NCBI RefSeq assembly: GCF_037126465.1
Contig: NC_088201.1
Location: forward strand, 133,266,052 to 133,330,051
Reading direction: 5' to 3'
DNA from: Ornithodoros turicata
Lineage: Eukaryota > Arthropoda > Arachnida > Ixodida > Argasidae
Length of the DNA: 64,000 bases
Shown: positions 30,981 to 42,715 of the stretch, piece by piece
Layout of the letters: every line of letters starts with the position of its first letter
Numbering within the stretch: the first letter of the stretch is position 1
Position numbers and translations under genes: made by a program
Notes under the pieces: model-generated
What the model was told of the DNA's origin: nothing
Databases searched by the model: none
What the model saw: the letters and a program-made list of their open reading frames with translations, nothing else

Positions 30981-33900
30981 TTCAGCTAACTCTAAAGACT
31001 ACACGTCAGCATAATTCACAGTGGCATAGAGATGCACACGTGGTAGTACAGGTACCAATGACAACGGTCCTGACGCTGCTTGAGCACTTGGTGTTGTATA
31101 ACGGAGGGGCATGCAGTTGTACAAAAATTGCCGATCACAAAGAAGCGTTGCTCACGCTAGATTAGAAGATTATGTGATCGTAACAAATTAATTGGTTTCA
31201 AGATTTCATATATGAGATACTGCAAGGTCAACATAGAAGATACAGCAATCATAAGGTGGACTTGTGCCCATTCCGAAAAAGTAATTGATTACCGTTACCA
31301 ATTACTCGACTCAAAATGTAGTTGAGTAACGAGTATAAAAGTAGCGATTTACTCGAGTCGTTTTAATTCATGCAAAAATTAGAGTCCCTGTGTGCTTCGA
31401 AAAAAAAAGAAAGAAAAGAACGTAAAGGCCCAACTCCCAAGAGATTGCAAGAGCTGAAGTAGCGTGTAAGACTCGCCCGTGAGTAGGAAGCAAACAAGAA
31501 CAACAACAACTATGTTTTTAAGATGATGAATGGGGAGTGCAGATAGCAATATATTTTGCATGTTTCAATAAATAAGCCACGTAACCTTGCTATTTACACA
31601 CTAGCACACTCACTGATCAAAATTTTCGTCTTTCCTTTTGCCATATTTTCTTATTAAGATATCGGCGGCTGCGCTGAAGACCCACTTTCCAGCAGCACTT
31701 GATAGGAGTGCTGTGTTGTACATGAAAAATACCCACCATGTAATCAGGTATTTGGTGAGAACCGAGAAGGATGCGTTGCCAGGACAAGAAAGGTATACCG
31801 CATATGGGTACCGCGATACAACACCATTCCATCCCAATGACTTCGACCATACGCACGACGAAGCTGAAGGTAGTCCTCAGTGTCTATTCTTTTTGACCGT
31901 TCGTATTTCGCTTGCCGACTCTAAGTCCCTTCCTCCGTGAGATGACAGCGTCGGACGTAAGGCAGAAGAACCACAACTAAGACAAACCAGCCTAACTATA
32001 AGCAGCCGACTGTAGGACTACCATGTTTATTCCCTGTCAAGACGTTGGCTCCTTGAGGGCTCAGCAATAGAACACCTAATTGACTGACAATTAGTATGTC
32101 GACCGTGGTACGTCACTAGGAAGTTGAACATGACTCACTAGAATTCGGGAGCATGGCCTACACGGCACGCTGGGAGATTAGGAAGAGGGGCCATATAATT
32201 CCAGAACGCTATTACTGATGGCTTCCGCCTACTATACAAGAATAGCCCCAGTTACGCAAGTAACGCAATTACTTGTAATGCGTTACCTACAGGTCTGACA
32301 CATTGTCACAATTATGAGTTATACTGTACAACTAGTATGGTACAGGAGCAGCGCAAATCCGCAACCGTTCTCCTAGAGAACGTGCCCCAAGAGTCTTTAT
32401 TTCCTCCTCCTCTTTTCCTCTTCAACCTCTACATGAATGTAGCACAATGTTATTCGCAGTGGTAATAGTCCACCACAATCAGTAACCGCCTGTAAACACT
32501 CCCGGGGACGCAGTCGTGTGGAGGTGGCATTTTGTTCCAGGGACGTTTCTTGTACATGCGTACGACCCTGCTAATCTCACCATGACGTTAGTAGGCAGAC
32601 TCAAACTAAAACAAGTCGGAAGGGGAGGGCTGGGTTCCTTGAATGGGCACTTGTTCGCTGCCTCCTATTAAAAAAAAAAGAATAAAAAAAGACCGAAGGT
32701 CACTTCCCTTTGAGGGAATATCGTAATCCCCTCTGAAACGTGGCTTTCGGGCGCGACCTTGTTCGCCCCTAGCTTAAGGCTACGGTCTCACGGTAGCCAT
32801 CTTGAATTTACTTACGGACTTCCTACGGCGGGGCGCCACCGTCGCGGTTTCCGTGGATGACGCACCCCGTTAGGGAGAAACGCGCGTGGGACAGCTGCCA
32901 ACTGGACCATTTGACCTTGCGTCTCTTCTCTATGCCATTGTGCCCGGTGTTTATACGTGTGTAGAAGGGACGATTGTCTCGTAAAAGTCTTCTGAAACTG
33001 TCGTGCAAGACGGCGAGTTGATTTTCGTGCTTTCGTGTTTTGAGTAGCACGGGGGTAGCTGTCGCGCGCGTAGCGTGTGACGAAGACTGTGCAAAATAAA
33101 ATATATTTGAGAGATATAAAAATATATATCTCAAATGCAAAATGGTCAAACAACCGTCATAAAAAATGACGCAAATACTAAATAATTGCAGTCAGCTGTG
33201 AAGAGTCTGTTCACGTGCCGATCGGTAGCAGTTTTATCTCAATACAGCTTACAGGAAACATGATTTCTTGAAATGACTTATGAAATTACCAGTTCTGTTG
33301 AAACTAGAAGTTCAACTCACAGTGCGCACACAAAATGATAAGAATCAAAGGAATGGCATAACGGAAGTAAAATAGGGAAGTCGACAATTATACGCTATGT
33401 AACCTGTCCGTATTCCGCATAGTAGCGGCTGTGACTAGTAGGTGAAGATAAATTTTTTTTCTCTCTCTATTTGGCTGCGATTCGTGTTATCGCTTTGTGA
33501 GATGACGAGAGGTGTCATCTTTCGCCACGAAATGTGGTCATTTCACTAATTTATTTCAGTCGTCTCCATCGCTTTACGCGGCGCTGACTGCCCACAGTTT
33601 GTCGTGAGACGATCGTTGTCCTTGCGAGTAAACGGAGGATTCGTCTACAGACTTCAGAGTTCAATCCAAGAAATTGCATTTGCATTGCAACATCGTTATC
33701 GTGCGACAAAAATTCATCGTAGCAAAATGGATGCTACAGCACTCCTTCCCCTTGCCTACATAATAAACATTTACCGTGGTGCCCCCTACTTCCATGCTCC
33801 GGTTCTTCGTTCAGTTCCCCCACATGTAGAAAACAAAGAAACTAGTTGGAAAGAAAAAGGAACGAGACAAAGACGCGCGTGCTCTGGGGAAGGGGATTGG

Positions 33901-36301
33901 CTTATATTCTTTTCTCTCTGGGCAATAGTATTCACGCCTAGCACTGATAATTATTTTGTAACAGCCTGCTTTTCGCCCCTAACAGGCCTCGCTGTCATAG
34001 AAATTGTCAGTGGCACTGGGAGACCGAAGTTGATTCGTTATGCGCAGCGAAGGGCGCAATGGACCATTTCCGACAACGCGTATGCGCATGCCCAGCCCTT
34101 GAGTCCGCCATCTTTCAGTGGAAAACATCGCTATGGACCCACCTGCGGGAGACTGTGATGTTCATTGTGGGGATATATAATCGTTTCAAGGTTACGCGGA
34201 CGTTTGAGGTCTGGTAACGAGTACAATGCGCTTTCACTCTTTCCGCATTCTTCTTCCAATCTTCTCTTGCTACTTTCCCACGCAATGTGGTAGTCCGAAA
34301 AGCGTGTCACCATTATTTGGCGGAAAGACACGACGTTCGACATTCCGTCGCCAGGGGCGACTCGAATATGGAAATGTCCATTGTTATGATTCGAGCCTAT
34401 TGTGATAATCGCAGTTTCATTGTGATAAGTATTGTAATAATAACGAATACAGTTCTATATGCCATTTGACAGCAGGGCTGCTTGTCCGTCGCGTAGCGAA
34501 AAGATTGCAACGAAACGGCTGTTGTACGAAATGCCGCAAGCGTTCATTGTACACGCGCGCATTGCTTACTAGGGGCAAAAATAGGATGCTACGATTTTTA
34601 GTTCTGTCCACAACAGTTGTTTCGATCCAAAGCCAATATGGTACTCTGTGGAAACCTTGCAAGAATGTCAGAAATACAAGCGAAGAGACACTCAAGAGCC
34701 AAGCTCTAAACAACAGCTTTGTTGCGTTCCCCTGTGATCCTCTCTTACAATGAGAAATGAGATACAACAACCCAAGTAATGTCAACGCGTGCGCATTCTC
34801 GTTGTTTTTCCTCGGTCGTTCGTCCTGTGGCCATTTGTCACGTTGACCCGGTTGCAGCAGCACAGTGGATGCCAATCTCCCGTGAGGGGGTCTATTTCCA
34901 GGTCTCGCGTAACGGACTGTTACACTGGTTACACACTGGTCATTTCAGGTCTATCCGCTGCGCCGTGGAGCACTACGTAGAAGGTAAAGCGCATGTTGGT
35001 TGGAACTCATCAAAGGAAGACATCACCTTTGTCGAGAAACACGCCCCCGGGTAGCGGTAGGGAGGATTTGTGTCAAATAAACCTGGGTTCCAAGTTGAAC
35101 GCCGTCCGTGTCTGTCGTGTTTGTGTTCGTCCACCACGATGCGTCGCCGAGAAAGCACGAATTCAGCTGAAATCGCCCGCAGAGCGCTGTCTCACTTCCG
35201 CACTTTGCAGACAATGGCGCAGACGATATCCCCAGGGTTCAACTGATTTCGGTATTATCGCATGTGAGTAGACTTTTCATGCTGCTCTCATTTGTTTTGA
35301 GCAACGACCGCTCGTCAAAAGCGCTTAGGAAACGTTCCTGGGTGGGTTTCCGCGAATCTGCAGTTGTGAATGTAGAAGGGCGTGTGTAAAAAAGGGAAAA
35401 ATAGATTTCCCCCATTTCTTGTCTTTTTTCTTTTTTTCGCTAATAGAAAAATCGGGAACTCAGACTCGGTGAAAAGCATGGCGGCAAATGATGCGCAATG
35501 GTTCGTTGTGCTTTGTTTCTATGATGTTGTTTACGCTTGATACACATAACCAACCAGCCAAGCAAATACAGTCGGCACTACAGTACGAGAATACAGTAGC
35601 ATTTTAGTAGTTATATTATTTTTCTCTTTGGAGTACAGTGTACTGAGGAACGTAGACCGGGACAACGTCACACGCGAAATTGATACATTAGGGAAACGGC
35701 ACAGGGAAATGTGACGGGGTTTTCATTTCGTCATTTCGACTGGGACATTTTACCCAACACCGTTTCGTCGAACGCCGATTTATAATCCCTTGCCTTTTGT
35801 CGTCCCTCGTCTCGGGATTTTACTGTCACGCAAAGACAATTCTCCAAAGCATCGGGGTGCACAATCGGTTATGAAAAGCAGAAAAGCGTGAACGCAAATA
35901 CAAGAAAACGTACATCTGGTAAAAACGTCTGTGATCTTGTCAGCCTGCTGTCCGGCATGAGCCCCACGCCATCATCATGTCTTCGTGTGCGTGTGTTGTT
36001 GTAATCTTGTATTTTGTTTCGTTAGAACGGAAATGTTTTCTTCCCTGTCCCGCAATAATTATACTTGAGCCACTACACGAGGAGTCCCTCGTGGCGATCA
36101 CACTTTAGGAATTAGCTAACTCTGAAATTAGCCGCAGGAATATCGCTGGTAGCTTGAATAACGCGGTCAGTCAGGGACATTTTTGGGGCGGGAAAGGGAC
36201 GTTTCGGTGTGGAAGTTTCGGTGGACGGACTTTTTTTTCCGGGATATTGTTTCCTACAACCATTCGTCGCTGTTTGCGAAGGCAATGCCGATAGCTACTG
36301 T
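30981..36301. other. Unassigned interval; one exon-like stretch
   Basis: At 31659-31869 (+) a 70-codon open stretch follows a pyrimidine-rich TTATTAAG acceptor and ends at AAG|GTAGTC. It reads ISAAALKTHFPAALDRSAVL…, later FHPNDFDHTHDEAEG. Composition looks coding, but I do not recognise the family. A 184-codon open frame at 33604-34158 (+) has no motif. An AT hairpin (ATATTTGAGAGATAT and complement) lies at about 33098-33137. Nothing else is supported. Confidence 0.25.
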
Positions 36302-36350
36302 CATAATAATAATAATTCGAGGCTTTACGTCGCGAGGCAACTGCGATCAG
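36302..36350 (-). mobile_element. 3' fragment of a Ruka-like SINE
   Basis: TAATAATAATAATTCGAGGCTTTACGTCGCGAGGCAACTG-type sequence matches the tail end of the SINE at 5923-6223 (same orientation), then homology stops. Only the last 45 bp or so are present, a severe 5' truncation. Confidence 0.7.
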
Positions 36351-37429
36351 TTACTGTCATGAAACAGGTTCTCCGTTCATAGGCTTATCCCCATTACTAT
36401 ATACTGAGCCTATACTGATATTATGACAATAACAAGAAGGTAATGGCAAATGCTATGAGCACGATATGGAGAAATGCAACGAAATAAAAGCAAGTTTCTC
36501 ACAGACACGTAGCTGATTGACGTACTGTCACTGTGACTTCCCTGAGAGAAACATGCGACGCATATGACACGCTACTGCTATTTCCTTTTCATGTTCCCAA
36601 AATCGAAAATTCTCTTTCCACATCCAAGGTCACCGAGTATAGCTTTAGAACAGGTTTGCTAGCCAAGTTTAGATAGTACCCAAGTACTCATAACGTTGTA
36701 CTCGCGCGCTTTAGCCCGAAGAGGAAAAGCCAGTTAGCCGCGTGACTCAGAAGAGGCACCCGAACATATGTATGTATATCCAATATCTTGTATATCCTCG
36801 AAGGAAGAGCAGCAGTCGCCAAGTAAAGATGCTCCAGAGCAGTCGTGTGTTTTGACCACAGTTAGTGTGTTGTTAGCACTCCGCCACCATGCTCAGCCGT
36901 TATGCGGGAAGCGGCATTACAGGATGTGAATTCAATGGGAGACAGAGTTTATGCCAATTAACAGCAAAACAGAATACAATTTTTAAGATGTTATCGTCTA
37001 GTAAAGAAGAACGCCATGTAAAGAACCCCTGGAGACATGAAAGGCGCTAACAGTTGGTCAAACTAATTTTAATGCATTGCGCCTATGGGGATTCTGTCGA
37101 TTTTTGCACAGCGCCCATGTTTAGACTACCATTTTTCGACAAAGACAGTCAAATTCTGGAAATGTCATCGCCTATTTTTGTTCAGTACGTCCTCCAGGCC
37201 ACATACCAACCACGGCACTATGTGTGAATGTTAACCCTGATGCACCTAGGGCCTTCTAAGTTGTGACTCAGACAAGGTATCCCTCTTAGGCGCTCGACGT
37301 ACTAAGTCCCAGTATTGCATGCACTGAGACTGTGCGGCCGGTCTGAAGCAGTTCGAAAGGCGAACGGTTATTTTTTCCGGAATTCGAAGGGGCTGACAGA
37401 ATAGGCAATTTTATGTTGAGTGAGTAATA
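36351..37429. other. No gene recognised
   Basis: Mixed-composition sequence without repeats or open frames that I can assign. Confidence 0.3.
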
Positions 37430-38715
37430 TACAAATGATACCGTTTTGTATTTTATATCGCTTTTATATTAAACTATACAACTTGATAAAACTGTCCATT
37501 TCGAGTGCCGGTTAGGAAGTGATTTTTTCAAACGCGACCTTTCAGGGTGCAACAGGAGAACAAGATACGGGGTTCAAACCAGGGATCGGAACCGGTATTT
37601 TTTTCGGTCCGGTTCGGGTTAGGGTTCAGGCATATTGGTTCGGTTCGCGTGTAGCTCCGCTGAACCGAAATTATCAGCCTGAACCGGTTCAGGTATATCG
37701 GTTTGGTTCGGGTTCGGCTCAGGGAGAACCCCCACTCCCGCATACACGCAGACAAACAAAATAGGTCAGTGGTCGGGACATTTACAGGGATAGGAACCGT
37801 TGCTTTTTCGGTCCCGGTTTAACCGGTTCATGGGCAGTAATTTTGCTACATGAAAGCGAGCTTCCGCTCATCGTACACGGTCGTAAGAGAAAGGTGTGAG
37901 ATAACCGTTTCAGGTAAGTAAAAAAAAAAAAGGTCGGTCAGTAGTACAATTATTTCACCTCTGAACCGATTCCCGAACCGGTAATCGTATGATTTTTTTG
38001 GTTCACTTCCGGTTCGGTTCAGGACAAGCAAAAAATGGTTCGGTTCGGTGCCGGTTCGTCAGAAAATAATGTTTTTTTTTTCGGTTTTCGGGGGTACAGT
38101 TCCAGTTCCGATCCCTGGTTCAAACCCCGTGATCTTACTTTCACATATACATATTACATAATCAGCTTTGGATAGCTTTATTATAATCGTTATTTCAAAT
38201 TATATTAAGCCCCGAACTTGATGAAATTGGCCATTTGGCCAATTCGAGTGCCGTTTTGGAAGCAATTTTGTCAAACGCGACCTCTCAGGGTGCAACAGGG
38301 GAACAAGGTACGGGGTTCAAACCCCGTGATATTACTTTCAGATATACACTTTAGCAAATCAGCTTTGGACATCTTTAATATTATTGTTATATCAAATGAT
38401 ATTAAACCCTGAAGTTGATGAAATTGGCCATTTGGCCATTTCGAGTGCCCTTTTGGAAGCGATTTGGTAAAACGCGACCTCTCGGGGTGCAAAAGAGAAA
38501 ATGGTACGGGGCTCAAACTCCGAAATCTGTATTTCATGTATACATTCTGTAAAACCAGCTTAACACATTTTTTATATTATTTTTATATGAGCTCGTATTA
38601 AGCCCCAAATTTGATAGCATTTTATTTGTTTTTTTTTTTTTTACCCTTCGCGAGTGTCGTTTTGGAAGCAGTTTCTTCAAACGTGACCTCTACATGTACA
38701 GGGGAAACAGGTACG
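37430..38715. repeat. Tandem array, about 195-bp unit, four copies
   Basis: Units share, in order, GATGAAATTGGCCATTTGGCC, CGAGTGCC, TTTTGGAAGC, AAACGCGACCTCTCAGGG, GTACGGGGTTCAAACCCCGT and a long AT-rich tail with ATCAGCTTTGGA. The CGCGACC word lies near 37538, 38277, 38475 and 38684. Subtracting the 546 bp of hAT insertion in unit 1 gives periods of about 193, 198 and 209 bp. The last unit is the most diverged. Confidence 0.85.
37580..38117. mobile_element. hAT-type element inserted in the tandem array
   Basis: A 538-bp element begins CAGGGATCGGAACCGG and ends …CCGATCCCTG, with a perfect 8-bp duplication GTTCAAAC at 37572-37579 and 38118-38125. The array's other units carry the uninterrupted GGGGTTCAAACCCCGTGAT, so the empty site is visible. 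The interior is rich in GGTTCGGTTCGG words on both strands, like the hAT at 21061-22073 (GAACCGGAAC-rich), suggesting related families. No transposase is encoded. Confidence 0.93.
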
Positions 38716-38724
38716 CCCTGGCAC

Positions 38725-39925
38725 CATGATTAAAAGGGCTTCGCACATTTTAAAGGTCAGGATCTGCTAGTCCCTGTTACAATCCGAGGACAAGTAGTAC
38801 CTTTTTGGCACCATGATACAAATCATTTGAGTCATTGTAAAGGGTCCTGCTGCCGCTTTTTCCAAATTTCGCGGTGGTTCCCGATGCAATCACAGGAGAG
38901 GGGCATAACATAAGCCGTCGCGTCTTTATATGTGTTTAAAATGTCTGCCACCATGATTGAAGGGCTTTCATGGTGTTTGCGGCCGCATTCGTTATAATTC
39001 CAGAAGAATGGCAATAGCATAAGCCGTTGCGAATACATATATGGCTTTAGAACTATGATACAAGGGTATCGACCGTTTTAAAGGGCTCTGTTGCCGCATT
39101 TTCCGTATTTTGCGGTAGCCTCTGTTACAATCTCAGTAGAAGGGCATAGCACAAGCCATTGATGACATGTCATTGGGAGCATGATACAAGTGGTCTCGCC
39201 CGTTTTGAAGGGCTATGCTGCATCCTTTTCCGATATTTGCGGTCGCGTGTGTTATGATCTCGTTGGAATGGCATAGTATAAGTTGTTGATAAGAAGTCTT
39301 TGGCAGCATGACACAAGGGGTCTTGCTCGTTTAAGAGGGCTGTGCTACCACATTTGCCGAATTTGGCGACCGCCTGTGTTATAACTCCAGCAGAATAGCA
39401 TTGCACAATCCACTGATAACTTTATTTCTTTCACTCCATGATACAGGGAGTGTCGCCCGTTTTAAAAGACCTTGCTGCCGCCGTATCCGAATTTTGCGGT
39501 CCCCTCTTGCGCAATCCCGGCAGAGAGGCATAGGATAAGCCGTCATGACCATGGTACCATGATACAAGGGGTTTCGTACGTTTTAAAGGACTCTGCTGCT
39601 GCCCTTTCCGAATTTTGTGGTCGCTTCTGTTGCAATCCCAGTAGAAGAGCATCATAAGCCGTTGATAATATCTGTTTCGAACCATCATTAAAGAGGTTTC
39701 GCCCGTTCTAATGGGCTGTGCTGCGGTCTTTTAGGGATTTTGCGGTCGCCTCCGTTACAATCCCAGTGTGAAGGGCAATAGCATAAGCCGTCTCGAATAT
39801 GCCTTTGGCACAATGATACAAAGGATTTTGCCCGTTTTAAAGGACTCTGCCGGCGCCTTTTCCAAATTTGCGGTCAGCACCGTTAAAATCTGAGTACAGG
39901 GACGCATAAGTCGTTCATAATGGCT
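38725..39925. repeat. Tandem array, about 125-bp unit, ten copies
   Basis: Units carry GCACCATGATACAAGGGG, CGCCCGTTTTAAAGGGCTCTG, TTTTGCGGTCGCC, GTTACAATCCCAGTAGAAGG and GCATAAGCCGTTGA in order. The CATGATA-like word recurs near 38734, 38812, 38953, 39055, 39180, 39308, 39438, 39559, 39684 and 39812. From the fourth copy on, spacing is 121-130 bp; earlier copies are irregular (truncated or expanded). It starts directly after the 195-bp array. Confidence 0.88.
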
Positions 39926-39949
39926 TCGCTATGCAGAATACACCAGTGA

Positions 39950-40502
39950 CTTTTTGTGGTGTATTCCTGGGATGCCCCTGCCATCATCGGGGTTGCAGAA
40001 AGGTTACTTTTCACTTTTCTCAAAGAAGTTGGCAAGTGATGCAATGTTTCAGAAGGAGAACTGTGTGTCATTTCTTGCAGGTAGACGTGTAAGCGAATCA
40101 TGGACTTCTCTATGCGTGCTGCACTTCGAGAAAAATTGGTTGATTACCATGAACAGTGAAATTCAAACGGCTGCGTAACGGATATGTGTTCTAATCTATG
40201 ATGTCTTTTCCTCAGACTTTAGCACGAGTGCTCGTAAGTGTCTGCTGCCGTGTAAATGTTCGGACTGCCGGCGATTTGCCGTGCAAGTTCACTTTTGTGC
40301 CCCGTATCTTGGCAAGTTTTTTTTCATGCCATATCGTCACGGCTCTCTCATGCTGAATTCAAACGGCAGGTATCAGCTTTTAGTCCGTTGCGCAACTCGT
40401 ATCAGCACCGAAGAGCAACGACAATTTCTTCTTTGTCATTGTTGTTGCGGCTGGCACTATCATCAATGCACATAGAAGTCAAGATGCGGTACCCGGCGTG
40501 AT
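39950..40502. other. Unassigned; weak THAP-like trace
   Basis: Between the tandem array and the hAT element. On the plus strand, SWTSLCVLHFEKNW (around 40104-40140) resembles the C-x2-H-F end of a THAP finger, and CGVFLGC upstream could be its cysteine start. Frames do not join and the core is not convincing, so no gene is called. Confidence 0.2.
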
Positions 40503-41027
40503 TATAGATGCGAAGCCCCGAAAAAAACCCGGAAGTTTTGGGAAAAAAACAGTTCTTTTCGATTTTTTTCCTGGTCTCCGGAAAAATTGTCCAACATTTC
40601 CAGCGACAAAAGTCAAAAATGTAAATTTTCGTGCCTTCGATGCGTTCCAACCCGCCAACAGTGCCTTAGGTGCCTCTAATCCCCCAACAACCACCAACTT
40701 AGAGCTCCGTCTGGCTGCTCCAAGCGATCGCCATCGCGTTCATATGATGTCGGAGTTCTGGTCAGAGCGGGTCGGAGTGGACGGGGTTCCAATTACCTAT
40801 CGCTGAGTAGAGAACAGTCTCATGGGATGCTCTGCTCTGCATTTATGCCTAGAGAGTGAACACTACTAAAGATTCTAGCTCATTGTATGCTGTGGCTTGG
40901 CCGACAATGCTTCGACTCAGCAGTAACCGCGTTTGTTTCCATTTTTTCGGAAAAACGCCCCCCCCCCCAAAAAAAAAAAACGTTTTTTTTCGAGCGATTC
41001 AAAATATCTGGAAATTTTGCATCTCTA
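40503..41027. mobile_element. hAT-type MITE with TAGAGATGC-like ends
   Basis: A 525-bp element has ends TATAGATGC and, inverted, TAGAGATGC, flanked by octamers GGCGTGAT (40495-40502) and GGCGTGAG (41028-41035), 7 of 8 matching. It contains C11/A12 homopolymer runs and a CGAAAAAAA-rich interior with inverted CCGGAAAA words. TAGAGATGC-type termini with 8-bp duplications occur in hAT families. Non-autonomous. Confidence 0.65.
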
Positions 41028-41035
41028 GGCGTGAG

Positions 41036-42006
41036 AAGATGTCTACGTGATTTCGAGTGGAGCGAACCATAGGGGGGTATATCTTTATGGATACATCTAT
41101 GGGTATATCCATTGGAGGCCAAGCTGTATCAGGAAATCTTATGAATTACCGGGGGCTGGTTGGAAAAATTCAGGGGGAGTGTACACCACCCTGGGGGGTG
41201 GGGGTAATGAAACCCCTGGTAAGGACCGCAATTATAGCAAAGTACCTTAGCGTAAACAGCTGAGCGGTATAGTTATTAGGCATTCGCCATATACAATTCG
41301 TCAATGAAAAGCTTCACTTGACACACCAACAAAAATAAATGAGCTTCTTTTCCAAATGAGACACTGAAACTTTGAAAGGCGTTGCAAGTTCGTCGTACAT
41401 AGTTCTTCACGAACGAACGTTCAGCAGCACTGAAATTGTCGGTTTACACACTCTATTGTTGATTTTGCTTGCATTTTCAACGTGAAAAAGAAAAAAAAAG
41501 CAGGGAAAGAAAAATAATAAAAATTTTGCACACAATGACCCTCGTACATAACTACTCCATCTCTATTTTTTCCCTTTTTTTCTCTGCGCCTCTCTGTGCA
41601 CCGTATAGTTTTTCGCGCACGATATCCGGAGAGGCTGCTGCTATGCTGCAAGCCCATAAACTTAGTGTAACCATTCTCTGCACTTGGGTCCACATTACTT
41701 CTTAATTATCATATTACTTACAGTGTAGTTTATCAACATGCACGTTCAGACCAGATCGCTATAACTGCTTGTTGAGGTTCATGAGTCACAAGATCTGCTC
41801 AAATGTGAATGTACTTCCTAACGTCGACAGGAGCAGCACTACATCGAGCAAGGGTAACAACCATTGCCACTCGCAGACACAACCACTCGCATCGCCACAG
41901 CACTCGCAGACGCCAAATTGTCCATATCTTCCATTTCATTTAGTAATAACTCTGGATATAAACGTGATATCGAAGATGTCATCATTTAATTACGTAGTCT
42001 GTATAT
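41036..42006. other. No gene; contains paralogue of sequence at 61349-61470
   Basis: The last 110 bases (41890-42006: GCCAAATTGTC, GTAATAACTCT, ATCATTTAATTACGTAGTCTGT) align in direct orientation with 61349-61450. They are the left target flank of the large palindromic element. Otherwise nothing is recognised. Confidence 0.5.
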
Positions 42007-42235
42007 CCATGCAGTAGTGATAGATATAGCACTTGGTAACAATGGGCCGCTCAGGTTACATGCGACACGCACACGCACGATAAGATATCTCGGAAAACAA
42101 TGGAAATCATGTATCGATAGTGTGAACAATGGGTTCCCAGGTTTCAATAACATGCGCCGCCAGGATAAGGTAACGGTTAACTCAGGTAAACAATGGGAAC
42201 TCACGTGTCGATAGTGTTTGATAGGCACCTGGTTG

Positions 42236-42345
42236 CACATTTAATGACACTTAATAACACGCAATGACGTTTAATAACACGCAATGACATGTAATAACAC
42301 GCAAATGACATTTAATAACACGCAATAACATCCGATGACATTTAA
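42236..42345. repeat. Subterminal short tandem repeats (left)
   Basis: About five copies of a 20-21-bp unit, AATAACACGCAATGACATTT, lie some 225 bp inside the left end, and are mirrored at 60805-60895. Subterminal repeats of this kind often mark transposase binding sites. That role is inference. Confidence 0.8.
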
Positions 42346-42374
42346 TAGCATTTTCCGATCGGGTTGACGTCACG

Positions 42375-42715
42375 ATCAGTCCGTCACCTACGCTGGTTGC
42401 CGCGTCAGAGCGCCAGGTAGGTTTCCGACCATGTGTAGTTTTGGTTTCGGTTTGAAATTCCCACCAAGCGCCCTCTAGTTTTCAAGCATTGGCCGTCTGT
42501 AGTTTCGGTTTCGTTTGAAAAAACAAATGGATGTCGGGGCCCGCCACCTAGGTTGGTTGCCGCGCTAGAGCGCCAGCTAGGTTGGTTTCTGACCATGTGT
42601 AGTTTTAGTTTCGGTTTGGAATTCCTAGGTTTTGAATGGTTGCAGAAGCCCCCTTGTTTCAAGCTTTAGACCGTCTGTAGTTTCGGTTTCGGTTTGAAAA
42701 ATGCATGGCGCGTGA
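42375..42715. repeat. Subterminal repeats with TGTAGTTTTGGTTTCGG blocks (left)
   Basis: Repeats pair (a) CCATGTGTAGTTTTGGTTTCG with (b) GTCTGTAGTTTCGGTTTCG, separated by GCGCCAGCTAGGTTGGTT-type sequence. There are two full repeats here and three in the mirrored block at 60310-60770. This copy-number difference explains the 120-140-bp offset between the arms near their ends. Confidence 0.8.

Noticed and set aside
39950..40180. Possible THAP-domain gene next to the 125-bp array
   Set aside because: Only SWTSLCVLHFEKNW resembles the THAP end; the N-terminal Cys pair and conserved Pro/Trp do not join in one frame or with clear splice sites.
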